Shown here: one piece after another, positions 7,981 to 15,981 of the stretch | Numbering within the stretch: position 1 is the first letter of the stretch | Layout of the letters: each line of letters opens with the position of its first letter | Origin: Bradyrhizobium sp. | GTDB taxonomy: Bacteria > Pseudomonadota > Alphaproteobacteria > Rhizobiales > Xanthobacteraceae | DNA: 64,000 nt | Assembly: GCF_030646015.1 (NCBI RefSeq) | Contig: NZ_JAUSLT010000089.1 | Coordinates: 1-64,000 of the forward strand | Reading direction: 5' to 3' | Program-made: the position numbers and the translations under genes | Notes under the pieces: model-generated | What the model was told of the DNA's origin: nothing | The model's input: only the letters and a program-made list of their open reading frames with translations | The model's database searches: none

Positions 7981-8110
7981 AGTGGTACCTCTTTTGAATA
8001 AATACGGTACCACTCGATATCGTCCCATCCGATGGTAACATCAACCAAGAATTAGGTAGTATTCACGAATAAATGTGGTAACACTTTACGCTGACGAAGG
8101 CAGGGCGGTA
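7981..8110. promoter_or_regulatory. Divergent control region with repeated GGTA(C/A)CA-type operators
   Basis: The sequence between the leftward HTH operon and the rightward regulator/integrase pair contains AGTGGTACC (7981-7989) and its exact inverse GGTACCACT (8006-8014), then ATGGTAACATC near 8032, GTGGTAACAC (8075-8084) and GCGGTACATG just before the gene at 8112. AATAAAT-type AT-rich steps precede two of them. This is the layout of a lysogeny-type switch with several operators for one regulator. Confidence 0.6.
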
Positions 8111-8111
8111 C

Positions 8112-8684
8112 ATGAAAAGCGCGAAAAAGCAGAAACAGGAACAGGTGAATTTCCGAACCACGCCTGATGTGAAGGCGAGGATCCAAGCGGAGGCGGACGC
8201 CCGCGGCATTACCTTCAACAAAGAGGTCAATCGCCGTCTGCAGGATTCACTGGCCGCCCCCGATCAACACGACCTCACCCACGTACCTGGGTTGTTGGCA
8301 ATTGCGACAGCCATGAATGTGGCCGGTCAATACGCGTGTCTTCATTCGTCGCTATCGGGAGCTACAGCGCCGACGAAATGGTGGGACGATCCATATGCCT
8401 ACGATCAGGCTGTGCGCGCCGCGAACCGAATTTTCGAAGCGCTGCGGCCGACAGGCAAAATCTCGAAGCCAACACTGCTTTCAGGTAAGGCCGGTACCCT
8501 CGATTTAGGTGCAGTGGCGGAAAATCTGGGAGTCGGACTTGCAAACGGCGTGATCTCAGAGATCGCTAGTGATGAGCCAACTACGACCACCGCGATAGCC
8601 CGCGCACCCAAACTTAGGGCAGATCTAGGCGCCGACCTAGTGACGCGACTTCGCGCATTCAAAAAGAGGGGACAGCCGAAATGA
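8112..8684 (+). CDS. Ribbon-helix-helix (Arc-like) regulator, 190 aa
   Basis: Residues about 10-47 (QVNFRTTPDVKARIQAEADARGITFNKEVNRRLQDSL) follow the Arc/MetJ ribbon-helix-helix pattern: a short strand with NFR, then two helices split by a G-(I/V)-(S/T) turn. The remaining 140 residues are not recognised and may bind a ligand or partner. The stop overlaps the integrase start by 4 bases (ATGA), so it is co-translated with the integrase. It faces the leftward HTH operon across the repeated operators, making it the best candidate to bind them. Confidence 0.7.
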   Translation: MKSAKKQKQEQVNFRTTPDVKARIQAEADARGITFNKEVNRRLQDSLAAPDQHDLTHVPGLLAIATAMNVAGQYACLHSSLSGATAPTKWWDDPYAYDQAVRAANRIFEALRPTGKISKPTLLSGKAGTLDLGAVAENLGVGLANGVISEIASDEPTTTTAIARAPKLRADLGADLVTRLRAFKKRGQPK

Positions 8685-9844
8685 AGGGCAGCATCCGCGA
8701 GCGTTCACCCGGCCGCTGGGCCATCATCCTCGAACAGCGCGACGCCGCCACCGGCAAGCGCAAGCGCAAATGGCACAGCTTCGCCGGCACGAAGCGACAG
8801 GCCCAGGTGGAATGCGCCAGACTGATCTCTGAAATGAAGGGCGGCACTTATCTTGAGCCGAGCAAGACCACGGTTGCCCAATTCCTCGATCGCTGGCTGG
8901 AGCACATGACGTCGCAGGTGTCGCCTAAGTCGCACGCGCGATACGGAGAGCTGGCAAAAAAGAACATTACTCCGTTGCTCGGCGCCGTTGTGCTTACGCA
9001 GTTGCGACCCGCACTGATATCCGCCGCTTATTCGAAGGCGCTCAATGAAGGTCGGAGGGACGGAAAAGGCGGGCTATCGCCCCAGACGGTCACCCATATG
9101 CATCGCGTCCTCAAGCAGGCCATCGGCCAGGCCGTGAAGTGGGAATTACTGAACCGAAACCCCGTCGACGCGGTCGACCCGCCGAAAGCGGCGCGCGGCC
9201 TTATGCAGACTTACGATCTCGATCAGACAGCCGAGTTGATCGAGGCCATGCGCCCTACCCGGATGTTCGTCCCCACCCTGCTTGCGGTGCTGTGCGGGAT
9301 GCGCCGCGGTGAGGTAGCCGCCCTGCGCTGGAAGAATGTCGATCTCGTCTCCGGCCAGCTTGCCATTCTGGAAAGCGCCGAACAGGTAGGCTCAAAGGTT
9401 CGCTACAAGACGCCAAAGAGCGGCAAGGGGCGAACGCTGGCGCTGTCAGCTAGCCTGGTCGAGGAACTGCGGGCGCACCGCCTGCGCCAAGCGGAGGAGC
9501 TTCTAAAGGTCGGCGTGCGGCTGTCTGATAGCACGTTCGTCGTGGCGCAAGCGGACGGCACGCCGCTGCAACCCGACACCCTGACGCAGGACTGGTTTCG
9601 CAAGCTTGCCGGCACGGCATTGCCACGGATCCGGTTCCACGATCTCAGGCACGCTCACGCCACCCATCTGCTGGCCAACGGCATCCATCCAAAGGTCGCC
9701 AGCGAGCGCCTCGGACACAGCAAGATCGGCATCACGCTCGATCTCTATTCACACGTCCTGCCGGGCATGGAAGCCGACGCGGCCGAGCGCGTTGACGCGG
9801 CGCTGCAGCTTGCAATAAACAGGCGCACCAAGACCGTTGGGTAG
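8681..9844 (+). CDS. Tyrosine-family site-specific integrase, 387 aa
   Basis: The N-terminal segment (residues about 1-60) looks like an arm-binding/SAM-like domain: MKGSIRERSPGRWAIILEQRDAATGKRKR. It is followed by a core-binding SAM domain (about 60-165) and the catalytic domain. The catalytic residues are all visible: Arg208 (CGMRRGEV), His320 and Arg323 (HDLRH), His346 (LGHSK) and Tyr356 (DLYSH). Length and order match phage and genomic-island integrases that use tRNA genes. The start overlaps the upstream regulator stop, and the stop lies 68 bases before tRNA-Thr, so this is very probably the enzyme that inserted the island there. Confidence 0.95.
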   Translation: MKGSIRERSPGRWAIILEQRDAATGKRKRKWHSFAGTKRQAQVECARLISEMKGGTYLEPSKTTVAQFLDRWLEHMTSQVSPKSHARYGELAKKNITPLLGAVVLTQLRPALISAAYSKALNEGRRDGKGGLSPQTVTHMHRVLKQAIGQAVKWELLNRNPVDAVDPPKAARGLMQTYDLDQTAELIEAMRPTRMFVPTLLAVLCGMRRGEVAALRWKNVDLVSGQLAILESAEQVGSKVRYKTPKSGKGRTLALSASLVEELRAHRLRQAEELLKVGVRLSDSTFVVAQADGTPLQPDTLTQDWFRKLAGTALPRIRFHDLRHAHATHLLANGIHPKVASERLGHSKIGITLDLYSHVLPGMEADAAERVDAALQLAINRRTKTVG

Positions 9845-9862
9845 CAAAGCGGTAGCAAATGG

Positions 9863-9895
9863 CGTGTTGACAGAAACCAACACGCGGAATACCGA
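9863..9895 (+). promoter_or_regulatory. tRNA-Thr promoter overlapping an inverted repeat
   Basis: TTGACA (9867-9872) and, 17 bases later, TACCGA (9890-9895) form a candidate promoter that would start about 16 bases before the tRNA. The -35 hexamer lies inside an inverted repeat CGTGTTG (9863-9869) / CAACACG (9878-9884) that could bind integrase or another protein. Two GTAGCAAA-like copies precede it (9841-9858). Confidence 0.45.
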
Positions 9896-9912
9896 AACAC
9901 TCTCAATGCGTT

Positions 9913-9987
9913 AGCCGGTTTAGCTCAGCGGTAGAGCAGCGGTTTTGTAAACCGAAGGTCGGGAGTTCAATCCTCTCAACCGGCACC
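9913..9987 (+). tRNA. tRNA-Thr (anticodon TGT), CCA encoded
   Basis: Acceptor GCCGGTT pairs with AACCGGC, with an A discriminator base and genomic CCA. The D-arm AGCTCAGCGGTAGAGC, the anticodon loop TTTGTAA (anticodon TGT) and the T-loop GTTCAATCC are all intact. The integrase lies just upstream, so this gene is the likely landmark of island integration. If insertion was at or upstream of the gene, its promoter may come from the island. Confidence 0.95.
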
Positions 9988-9996
9988 AGTCCCCCC

Positions 9997-10179
9997 TCAG
10001 TGCCCAGCCAACCGCCAGAGCTGCACCATCTGCAACACTGCAATCGCGCCGAACCCGGCCAGCACGGACAGGCCGGCGAACCACACCCATTGCGGGCGCT
10101 CCTTGTAGGCAAGGAAGGTGGCGCAGCCGACGCAGAAGATTGCAGGCAGGTTTGCGACCAAGAGAACCTGGGCCAGCAT
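9997..10179 (-). CDS. Small two-span inner-membrane protein, 60 aa
   Basis: The start MLAQVLLVANLPAIFCVGCA is preceded by a GGGAGATCAAG site. There are two hydrophobic helices (residues about 2-22 and 33-52) joined by a short loop, YKERPQW. I recognise no family. It runs toward the tRNA and ends 9 bases after the CCA on the opposite strand. It is probably the first chromosomal gene to the right of the island. Confidence 0.6.
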   Translation of the reverse strand: MLAQVLLVANLPAIFCVGCATFLAYKERPQWVWFAGLSVLAGFGAIAVLQMVQLWRLAGH

Positions 10180-10446
10180 CTTGATCTCCCGTGAATGATC
10201 ATTGAAGCGTAGTGCGCAGGTGTCAGCGGGACTGTGCCGCACGTCACGCTTCCACGAGACTCCCGCATCAACGCACGATTTGCATCTGACGGCGTCACGT
10301 CGCTCGCTTCACGTTCGGTTCACGTCGACGTGTACGACCGGCTCTGAATTTTTTCAGGCGCGCTCTCGAACCGGTTTCGATCTGGCACCGTCGAACTTCC
10401 GTGCGAGCCATTCCGGTTTCGCCGAAACAAGGAATGGAGAGATCAG

Positions 10447-10728
10447 ATGTCGATGCAATCAAGATTATCTGCGGCTGCCTTGCTCACTCTCGCTGCACTC
10501 GGCGCGATGGCGACGGCGCCGGCGTCCGCGGAAACCATGATCTGCGATCAGGTGGTATCGCGAAAGGCGTGTGGCGATCACATGGCGTATGTGGCGACGC
10601 TGACCGTGCGCAAGCCCGGATCGACCGTGAGCTACATGAACAACCTCGATCCGCGCTATAACCAGTCGATGCAGGATGCCGGCGGCGGTGGTGGCGGCGG
10701 AGGCGGTGGTGGCGGCGGCGGTCGCTAA
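10447..10728 (+). CDS. Exported small protein with a poly-glycine tail, 93 aa
   Basis: A signal peptide (residues 1-28, ending ASA before ETMICDQ) is followed by a short region with Cys residues (MICDQ, KACGDHM) and a C-terminus of about 15 consecutive glycines then Arg. The segment VATLTVRKPGSTVSYMNN looks beta-like. Poly-Gly tails are rare; a role in wall or surface adhesion is only a guess. A GGAGATCAG site precedes the ATG. A terminator follows 29 bases after the stop. Confidence 0.6.
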   Translation: MSMQSRLSAAALLTLAALGAMATAPASAETMICDQVVSRKACGDHMAYVATLTVRKPGSTVSYMNNLDPRYNQSMQDAGGGGGGGGGGGGGGR

Positions 10729-10757
10729 GCCAGGTTGAGTTCGCAAGACGAGCAGGA

Positions 10758-10792
10758 CGCCGCCGGGATGACCCGGCGGCGCACCTGTTTTT
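10758..10792 (+). terminator. Intrinsic terminator after the poly-Gly protein gene
   Basis: CGCCGCCGGG (10758-10767), loop ATGA, CCCGGCGGCG (10772-10781), then CACCTGTTTTTA. The stem is a perfect 10 base pairs. Confidence 0.75.
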
Positions 10793-10889
10793 AAACGATC
10801 GCATTGACGTGATTTTGCATCGCGCCCGTTAACCCCCTTCGTTTACAAAGCGTAAACAAGCCGGTGACAGCCTTGGGGCGGAGGTCGCC

Positions 10890-11054
10890 ATGCAGATCTA
10901 TCCCGTCCCCGTCGCCGTCACACAGGCCTGAGTGCTGCTGCTCGCCGAGCAAGCCGCAAAGGCTCCGCAGCGGATCATCGCCGATGCCGTGCTCGACGTC
11001 TTCGCGGCCAAGAACCAGGCCGAGCGCGAGGCGATCGTCGACATCAAGGTCTGA
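10890..11054 (+). pseudogene. Small conserved-looking frame broken by in-frame TGA
   Basis: A strong GGAGG site precedes an ATG. The frame reads MQIYPVPVAVTQA, then TGA, then continues in the same frame from GTG as VLLLAEQAAKAPQRIIADAVL through VDIKV and stops at 11052. The two parts make one coherent helical sequence of 54 residues, so a single nonsense change is the simplest explanation. Reinitiation at the adjacent GTG is possible. I do not recognise the family. Confidence 0.45.
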
Positions 11055-11109
11055 CGGTAGCGAGCGCCGGAATATTGCCGCGCCGACCTGGCCGAAGATT
11101 CCGGCCGCG

Positions 11110-12918
11110 TTACTTCGCAACGAAGAAAAAATCCTCCTTGCCCGGCAACGAACCATAGGTGTACGGCTCCTGCCGGCCGGCGGTCGCTTCCATCACGTCA
11201 TCGCGAACGAGACGGAACACCTTGTTGATCTCGACTCCCGGCGTGGCGATTCGTTGAACCACCGCCACCGCAAACGGCGAATTGCCGCCTTCGCCGTCAA
11301 GCGCAACCTGCCCGTCCTTCGCGGCGAATACGACCAGTGTCGCGCCGGCTACCTTGACTTCCGCAAGGCCGCGCCCGTTGGTCGATCGCGAAGCGATCGG
11401 CGCGCCGGCGGTGGACGTTCTGACGACAGCTTCCGGATTTACCGTCTGGCGCGGCGCGAACGGATTGTCGCGGCACGCGTCGAGCATGACCAGCTTGATC
11501 CGTTTCGCCGCGTCGGTGGCGCGCAGCACCTGTGACAACGGAACGGCTTCGTATTCGATGTCGCGGTCGACGGCCAGCGTGGCATCGACCGGCACGAGAT
11601 AGTTGACGCCTCCCACCTCGATGCCGTGCCCGGCGTAATAGACCATCGCCCAATCGGAATTCTCGGCCTCATTGGCGAAGGTTCGCAGCGCGTCAATCAG
11701 CCTTTCGCGCGTCACGTCGCTTGCAAGCGTGACGGTTTCGAACCCGATGTTGCGAAGGGATTTTGCGATGGCTTCGGCATCGTTGTGCGGGTTGGAAAGC
11801 GGTGGCACGCTTCTGTAGGCCGAATTGCCGATCACCAATGCGACGCGGCGGCCTCGCCGATCGGTTGGCTGCATCGTGGCCGCGGGAACCAGCGCGGTCG
11901 GCGTCGGAACGGACTTGGAAGAGGCGGCCTTGGTCGGTGCGGCGGGAATGACGGGTTGCAGCGCGCCTGAATCAAGCGCCGCCAGCCTGGCTTTGGCGGT
12001 TTCAAGACTGGACTTGCTGACGTCGGAACGGTTCTGACTTCGCGACGCCAGCGCCTTCTCGAATTCGGCGCGCGCCCGCTTCGGGTTGCCCATCTTCTCG
12101 AAGGTCAATCCCCGCCCGGTGTAGGCGGGAATGCTGTCCAGTTCGAAAACCAGGGTCTTGTCATAGTCCGCCAAAGCACGTCCGAACTCGCCCCTGTAGC
12201 GAAATGTGTCTCCGCGCGTCTGATAGCTGTTCGCATTCCTCGGACTGATGCGAACCTGCTTGTCCTGATCGGCGAGTGCGCGGTCGAGGTCTCCCTTCAG
12301 CCGCCATATCTCGCCGCGATTGGCGTAGGCCCTGACGTCGTTGGGGTCTCGCCGGATGGCCTCGTCGTAGTCTGCGATCGCCCTGTCGTAATCGCCCTTG
12401 TCTCGCCAGACCAGCGCCCTGTTGTTGTAGAATACCGAAAACGCCGGCTCCAGGCGAATGGCTTCGCCATAGTCCGCGATGGCCTTGTCCAATTCGCCGA
12501 GCTGCCACCATACCGAAGCGCGAACGCTGTAAACCCGGGAATTGTTGGGGTCGAGACGAGCGGCTTCTTCAAGATCGGCAAATGCGCGTGCGGTGTCGCC
12601 CTTCCGGTACCACGCCTCCGCACGATTGACCCAGGACCACAGGTAGTTCGGGTCGAGGCGGATCGCCTGATCGTAATCTTCGATCGCGCGGTTGAATTGT
12701 TCCTTGTTCGTGAGGGCCATACCTCTCAGCGTATGGATTCTGGCCCGCTCGTTCGGCGGTTTCATCCATGAAAGCGCCCGGCTGCAACCCGCTATCTGAC
12801 GGTCGTAGTCGGTTCTCTGATTGCAATCCTGAAGATCGCTGTTGTTGCCGGCGGCCATCGCCTGAAAAGCAGAAGTAACCAAAACGGCGGCGACCAGAAA
12901 AAAATGCCTGATCCGCAT
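11110..12918 (-). CDS. Orthocaspase A: exported TPR protein with C-terminal caspase (C14) domain, 602 aa
   Basis: Signal peptide (residues 1-22, ending AMA), then seven or eight tetratricopeptide repeats (about 60-300; for example AIEDYDQAIRLDPNYLWSW, AIADYDEAIRRDPNDVRAY), a Pro/Ala linker, and a caspase/peptidase C14 domain from RRVALVIGNSAYRSVPPL. The catalytic dyad is His431 (YYAGHGIE) and Cys482 (LDACRDNPF). This is a bacterial caspase homologue (orthocaspase) that should cut after Arg or Lys. The signal peptide implies a periplasmic role. The TPRs probably recruit the substrate. It is the same arrangement as the protein at 47999; the copy at 25722 has the reverse order. Confidence 0.9.
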   Translation of the reverse strand: MRIRHFFLVAAVLVTSAFQAMAAGNNSDLQDCNQRTDYDRQIAGCSRALSWMKPPNERARIHTLRGMALTNKEQFNRAIEDYDQAIRLDPNYLWSWVNRAEAWYRKGDTARAFADLEEAARLDPNNSRVYSVRASVWWQLGELDKAIADYGEAIRLEPAFSVFYNNRALVWRDKGDYDRAIADYDEAIRRDPNDVRAYANRGEIWRLKGDLDRALADQDKQVRISPRNANSYQTRGDTFRYRGEFGRALADYDKTLVFELDSIPAYTGRGLTFEKMGNPKRARAEFEKALASRSQNRSDVSKSSLETAKARLAALDSGALQPVIPAAPTKAASSKSVPTPTALVPAATMQPTDRRGRRVALVIGNSAYRSVPPLSNPHNDAEAIAKSLRNIGFETVTLASDVTRERLIDALRTFANEAENSDWAMVYYAGHGIEVGGVNYLVPVDATLAVDRDIEYEAVPLSQVLRATDAAKRIKLVMLDACRDNPFAPRQTVNPEAVVRTSTAGAPIASRSTNGRGLAEVKVAGATLVVFAAKDGQVALDGEGGNSPFAVAVVQRIATPGVEINKVFRLVRDDVMEATAGRQEPYTYGSLPGKEDFFFVAK

Positions 12919-13137
12919 GATCCATTCCCTTGATCGGACAGTGGATGAAATGATCTTCGCAGGAGTCTCGCAATTTGAATTGTTGGTCCTGGACCCATGG
13001 GTTGGTTCAATGCACCGACCGCGGTCCTTGAGTCCGAGGCCTGCAAGCCTAATGCGTGGGCATCGGGAGGAATGTGCGGCCCGTCACGGATGCCGCCCGA
13101 GCGGCATCGCTCTTGTAACCGACGCTATGCCCACCGC

Positions 13138-14187
13138 TCAGCTATCGAGACGAATCTGATAGCGCTCCGCGATCGCCATCAACTGGCCCCAGGTCGCATC
13201 GTCGATTTCGATGCCGTTGGCCATGCGCTCGGCCCGGGCAATTCGCTCGGGCTCACCGGCGACCAGAACCGGGAGATCCCGATCGGCAGGTTCGGCCGAT
13301 TTCACCCAGGCAATCATGGCGTCGATCTCGGCGAGCATGCTGTCGCGCGTGGAAAGCCTGGCCGGATCGATCACGATGCTCAGCATGCCGTTGAGGATGC
13401 CTCGCTCGGGCGGCGTCGCCGTGGATACACTTGCCGAACCGACGATGGCCCCGGCCAGCAATTCGCACACCAGCGCCAGGCCGGACCCTTTGTGCTCGCC
13501 GAACGGCAACACCACGCCGCGTGGCTCGGTATACATGACGGAGGGGTTGGTCGTGGGCTTGCCGGCATGGTCGAGCAACGCGCCTGATAGCATCGGCTTG
13601 CCGGCATTGTGCGCGACCCTCACCTTTCCCAGCGCCACGCGGCTGGTCGCGAAATCGAGCAGGATCGGCTCGTTGCTGTCAGTACCGGGGATGGCGATGC
13701 AGACCGGATTGGTCAGGAACCTGCCTTCCTTTCCGCGGAACGGCGCGACCCCCGGCGTTCCCGACGCGACGTTGACGAAGTGCAGCGCCACCATTCCCGC
13801 CCGGGCCGCAATCTCGCCATAGGTCCCGACGCGACCGATATGATGCGCATTGCGCAACCCGTTCACGGCAACGCCGTGCTTGCGCGCCGCCTCGATCGCC
13901 CATTCCACCGCCTGCCGGGCGACGACCTGGCCGTAGCCTGCATGGGCGTCCCAGACCGAGATGGTGCCGGTGTCCGACACGATCTCGGGCGCCTGGTTGA
14001 CCTTCAGCGTACCATTGTCCAGGTCACGCACATAGGCGACCAGCATCCCGACGCCATGGCTATCGTGGCCGCGCAGGTTTGCCTCGACCAGATGCTCGGC
14101 AACGATGGACGCCTCGGCGGGCGAACTGCCGCCGACATTGACGATGCGGTTCGCAAGCTTGAGCAGCTTCAAATGGTCGATAATCAT
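13138..14187 (-). CDS. Ldh-family (malate/L-lactate/ureidoglycolate-type) NAD(P)-dependent dehydrogenase, 349 aa
   Basis: The family signature is clear: LVEANLRGHDSHGV near the start, the GLRNAHHIGRVGTYGEIAAR motif, VASGTPGVAPFRGKEGRFLTNP and GEHKGSGLALVCELLAGA. These enzymes oxidise 2-hydroxy acids with NAD(P). The exact substrate is not readable. A GGAGCG site precedes MIIDHLKLL. It is the last of three leftward genes (15493-13138) with an alpha/beta hydrolase and an SCP2-like protein, about 90 bases after the hydrolase, suggesting a small catabolic pathway. Confidence 0.85.
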   Translation of the reverse strand: MIIDHLKLLKLANRIVNVGGSSPAEASIVAEHLVEANLRGHDSHGVGMLVAYVRDLDNGTLKVNQAPEIVSDTGTISVWDAHAGYGQVVARQAVEWAIEAARKHGVAVNGLRNAHHIGRVGTYGEIAARAGMVALHFVNVASGTPGVAPFRGKEGRFLTNPVCIAIPGTDSNEPILLDFATSRVALGKVRVAHNAGKPMLSGALLDHAGKPTTNPSVMYTEPRGVVLPFGEHKGSGLALVCELLAGAIVGSASVSTATPPERGILNGMLSIVIDPARLSTRDSMLAEIDAMIAWVKSAEPADRDLPVLVAGEPERIARAERMANGIEIDDATWGQLMAIAERYQIRLDS

Positions 14188-14279
14188 GTTTCGCTCCGTT
14201 TTGTGACGTGCCGATGTTTGAAGCCCGGCTTGTCGCGCTTGGCAGGGGTTGCGTTGGAATTGGCAATTGAACCGAACGA

Positions 14280-15128
14280 TCAGCGGCTTCCGATCTTCTC
14301 CAGCACCGGCAGCAGATGCGGCAAGAACTCCGCCGGGTTCTCGCTCATCGGGAAATGGCCGAGGCCCTTCATGATGGTGACCTCGCAGCCTGGAATGCTG
14401 TTGGCAACGGCCAGCGTTTCCTCGGGCGTGCAGGAGTAATCGTATTCGCCGGACAGCAGGAACAGCGGGCACTTTCGCGTGTCGATCTGCGCGACCCGGC
14501 CGCGGATGTCGCCGTCGAGCTTGTAGAAATAGAGATCGCCCTTGAAGACGCCGGGACCGCCCTGCATGTAATGCCACAGTGTTTCCCAGCGCTCGGCATC
14601 GGGCGCGTCGGGCCCGACCAGGCCGGAGACGATGGCAGCGCCGACTTCGCCGCCGTGAACGTCGGGCCGGTGCAGGAAATTCAGGTCGTAATAGGGATCG
14701 ACATGGGCGCCGGCCTGCAGGCCGATGATGGCGCGGAAGCGTTCGGGGTACTCGAGCGCCAGATGCAGCGCGATGCGGCCGCCGATCGAACATCCGATCG
14801 CGATGGGGCGGTCGAGTTCGAGCGCCGTCATGATCTCGAGGATCATGGTGGTGTATTGTGCCGAGGTCAGCTGGTATTCCTCGTTGTGCCAACCCGGCGG
14901 CGGCGACGACTTGCCGTGCCAGGGCATGTCGAAGGCGATGACGCGGTGGCGGGCCGTGACCCGCGCGTCGTTCATCAGCGCGCGGTACTGCCGGCCATCG
15001 GAGCCGGCGGTGTGCAGGCACAACAGCGGCGTGCCTGAGCCTGCCTCCTCGACATAGATGCGGTGCGGCCGTCCGAACAAATCGAGGTGCATGTAGCGGC
15101 CGATGACCGGCTCGAATGTCACGCTCAT
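14280..15128 (-). CDS. Alpha/beta-fold hydrolase, 282 aa
   Basis: The start MSVTFEPVIGRYMHLDLF overlaps the upstream stop by 4 bases (ATGA). The fold is clear: LLCLHTAGSDGRQYRAL, FDMPWHGKSSPPPGW, nucleophile elbow IGCSIGGRIAL, GEYDYSCTP (probable acid region) and KGLGHFPMSENP (catalytic His). The cap is of medium size. Such enzymes open ester or C-C bonds of ring-cleavage products or simple esters. The substrate is unknown; the neighbours (dehydrogenase, SCP2-like protein) argue for a carboxylic-acid pathway. Confidence 0.8.
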   Translation of the reverse strand: MSVTFEPVIGRYMHLDLFGRPHRIYVEEAGSGTPLLCLHTAGSDGRQYRALMNDARVTARHRVIAFDMPWHGKSSPPPGWHNEEYQLTSAQYTTMILEIMTALELDRPIAIGCSIGGRIALHLALEYPERFRAIIGLQAGAHVDPYYDLNFLHRPDVHGGEVGAAIVSGLVGPDAPDAERWETLWHYMQGGPGVFKGDLYFYKLDGDIRGRVAQIDTRKCPLFLLSGEYDYSCTPEETLAVANSIPGCEVTIMKGLGHFPMSENPAEFLPHLLPVLEKIGSR

Positions 15129-15493
15129 GCGCCCGCTCCGGCCTGGCGCAGCTTCGCCAGCGCTTCCTTGAAGTAGCGCAGATTGGCCATGAAGATCTGA
15201 AGGTTGCCTTCGGCCTTCAGGACGCGGCGCTTGATCAGCGCCATCAGGTCGTTGGAGCCGGGCGGCGGCCGGCTCAACCAGAATTTTTGCCACTCCTCTT
15301 CCGCCGCGCGCAGCGCAAAGGACGACGACGGCATCACGAAGGGGCCTGCCGTGACCGACACCACCCTGCCCTCGAAAATCTGTATCAGCCAGGCGGTGAG
15401 GCCGACCTCGATCAGGAAGGTGGTAGTGAGAAACCGGCCGCGCCGGACCAGCGCTTCATCCGCATTAACCCGCGCCTTGAGCGTCTCGATCAT
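15125..15493 (-). CDS. SCP2-like small protein, 122 aa
   Basis: The start MIETLKARVNADEALVRRGRFLTTTFLIEVG gives a compact alpha/beta protein with an IFEGRVVSVTAGPFVMPSSSFALRAAEEEWQKFW pattern and an ending of the form EGNLQIFMANLRYFKEALAKLR. That ending (E-G-[DN]-..., N-L-x-Y) is typical of the SCP2 sterol-transfer fold, which binds hydrophobic ligands. It is the first gene of the three-gene leftward cluster and is coupled to the hydrolase by ATGA. It may present the substrate. The assignment is moderate. Confidence 0.55.
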   Translation of the reverse strand: MIETLKARVNADEALVRRGRFLTTTFLIEVGLTAWLIQIFEGRVVSVTAGPFVMPSSSFALRAAEEEWQKFWLSRPPPGSNDLMALIKRRVLKAEGNLQIFMANLRYFKEALAKLRQAGAGA

Positions 15494-15592
15494 CCCAGGC
15501 TTCCCCCACCCTTGAGGCATCCGCGCGCAGCCGCGCGGCACCTCTTGCCAATTGTCTCGCATGTTCAGGGGATTGGCGCCGGCGTCAACCGG

Positions 15593-15700
15593 CTAGAGCC
15601 AGGCGCATACCAGCACCAGGTTGGCTGCACAGGCCGCCAGCAGGGCAACGGTCAGCGTGACATGCACGCGTTCGCAGGAGGTTTGCAAAGTCATCTTCAT
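15593..15700 (-). CDS. Tiny membrane protein, 35 aa
   Basis: It reads MKMTLQTSCERVHVTLTVAL and then a Leu/Ala-rich hydrophobic segment ending LVLVCAWL. One transmembrane helix (about residues 12-34) with a basic N-terminus. A second in-frame ATG is at 15694. It sits alone between two gene groups. The reading is clean, but short frames of this kind can arise by chance. Confidence 0.4.
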   Translation of the reverse strand: MKMTLQTSCERVHVTLTVALLAACAANLVLVCAWL

Positions 15701-15981
15701 GGCCCGCAAAACATCCGGCGATTCTACCCGGGGAGTCTCGCACGATATTTTTCAGGGGATTCAGGACTCGTTTACGACTCAGGGACACCCGCCTGAAATG
15801 GCCCGATCCAGCCCGAATCGGGTCCGGCCGGCCCACTCACTGCCGCAGCCCAAGCCAAAAATCCTGCCGCCCCCGGGGCGCGACGGCCGGCCGACAGGGC
15901 AATGCATGCCATCATCGGCCACGCCGGGACCGGCGCGCGCCGCCTGATGACAGGCAGAGCTGCTTCTTCGGGGATTTGATC

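Noticed and set aside
1..9912. Duplicate of the tRNA-Thr 3' end as the other attachment site
   Set aside because: I looked for the AACCGGC/GTTCAATCC end and for the acceptor-anticodon half to the left and found none in the window; the other end must lie outside.
13138..15021. One long frame spanning the dehydrogenase gene and the region upstream
   Set aside because: Only the last 349 codons match the Ldh family. The upstream part is the out-of-frame shadow of the alpha/beta hydrolase gene; a GGAGCG site marks the real start at 14187.
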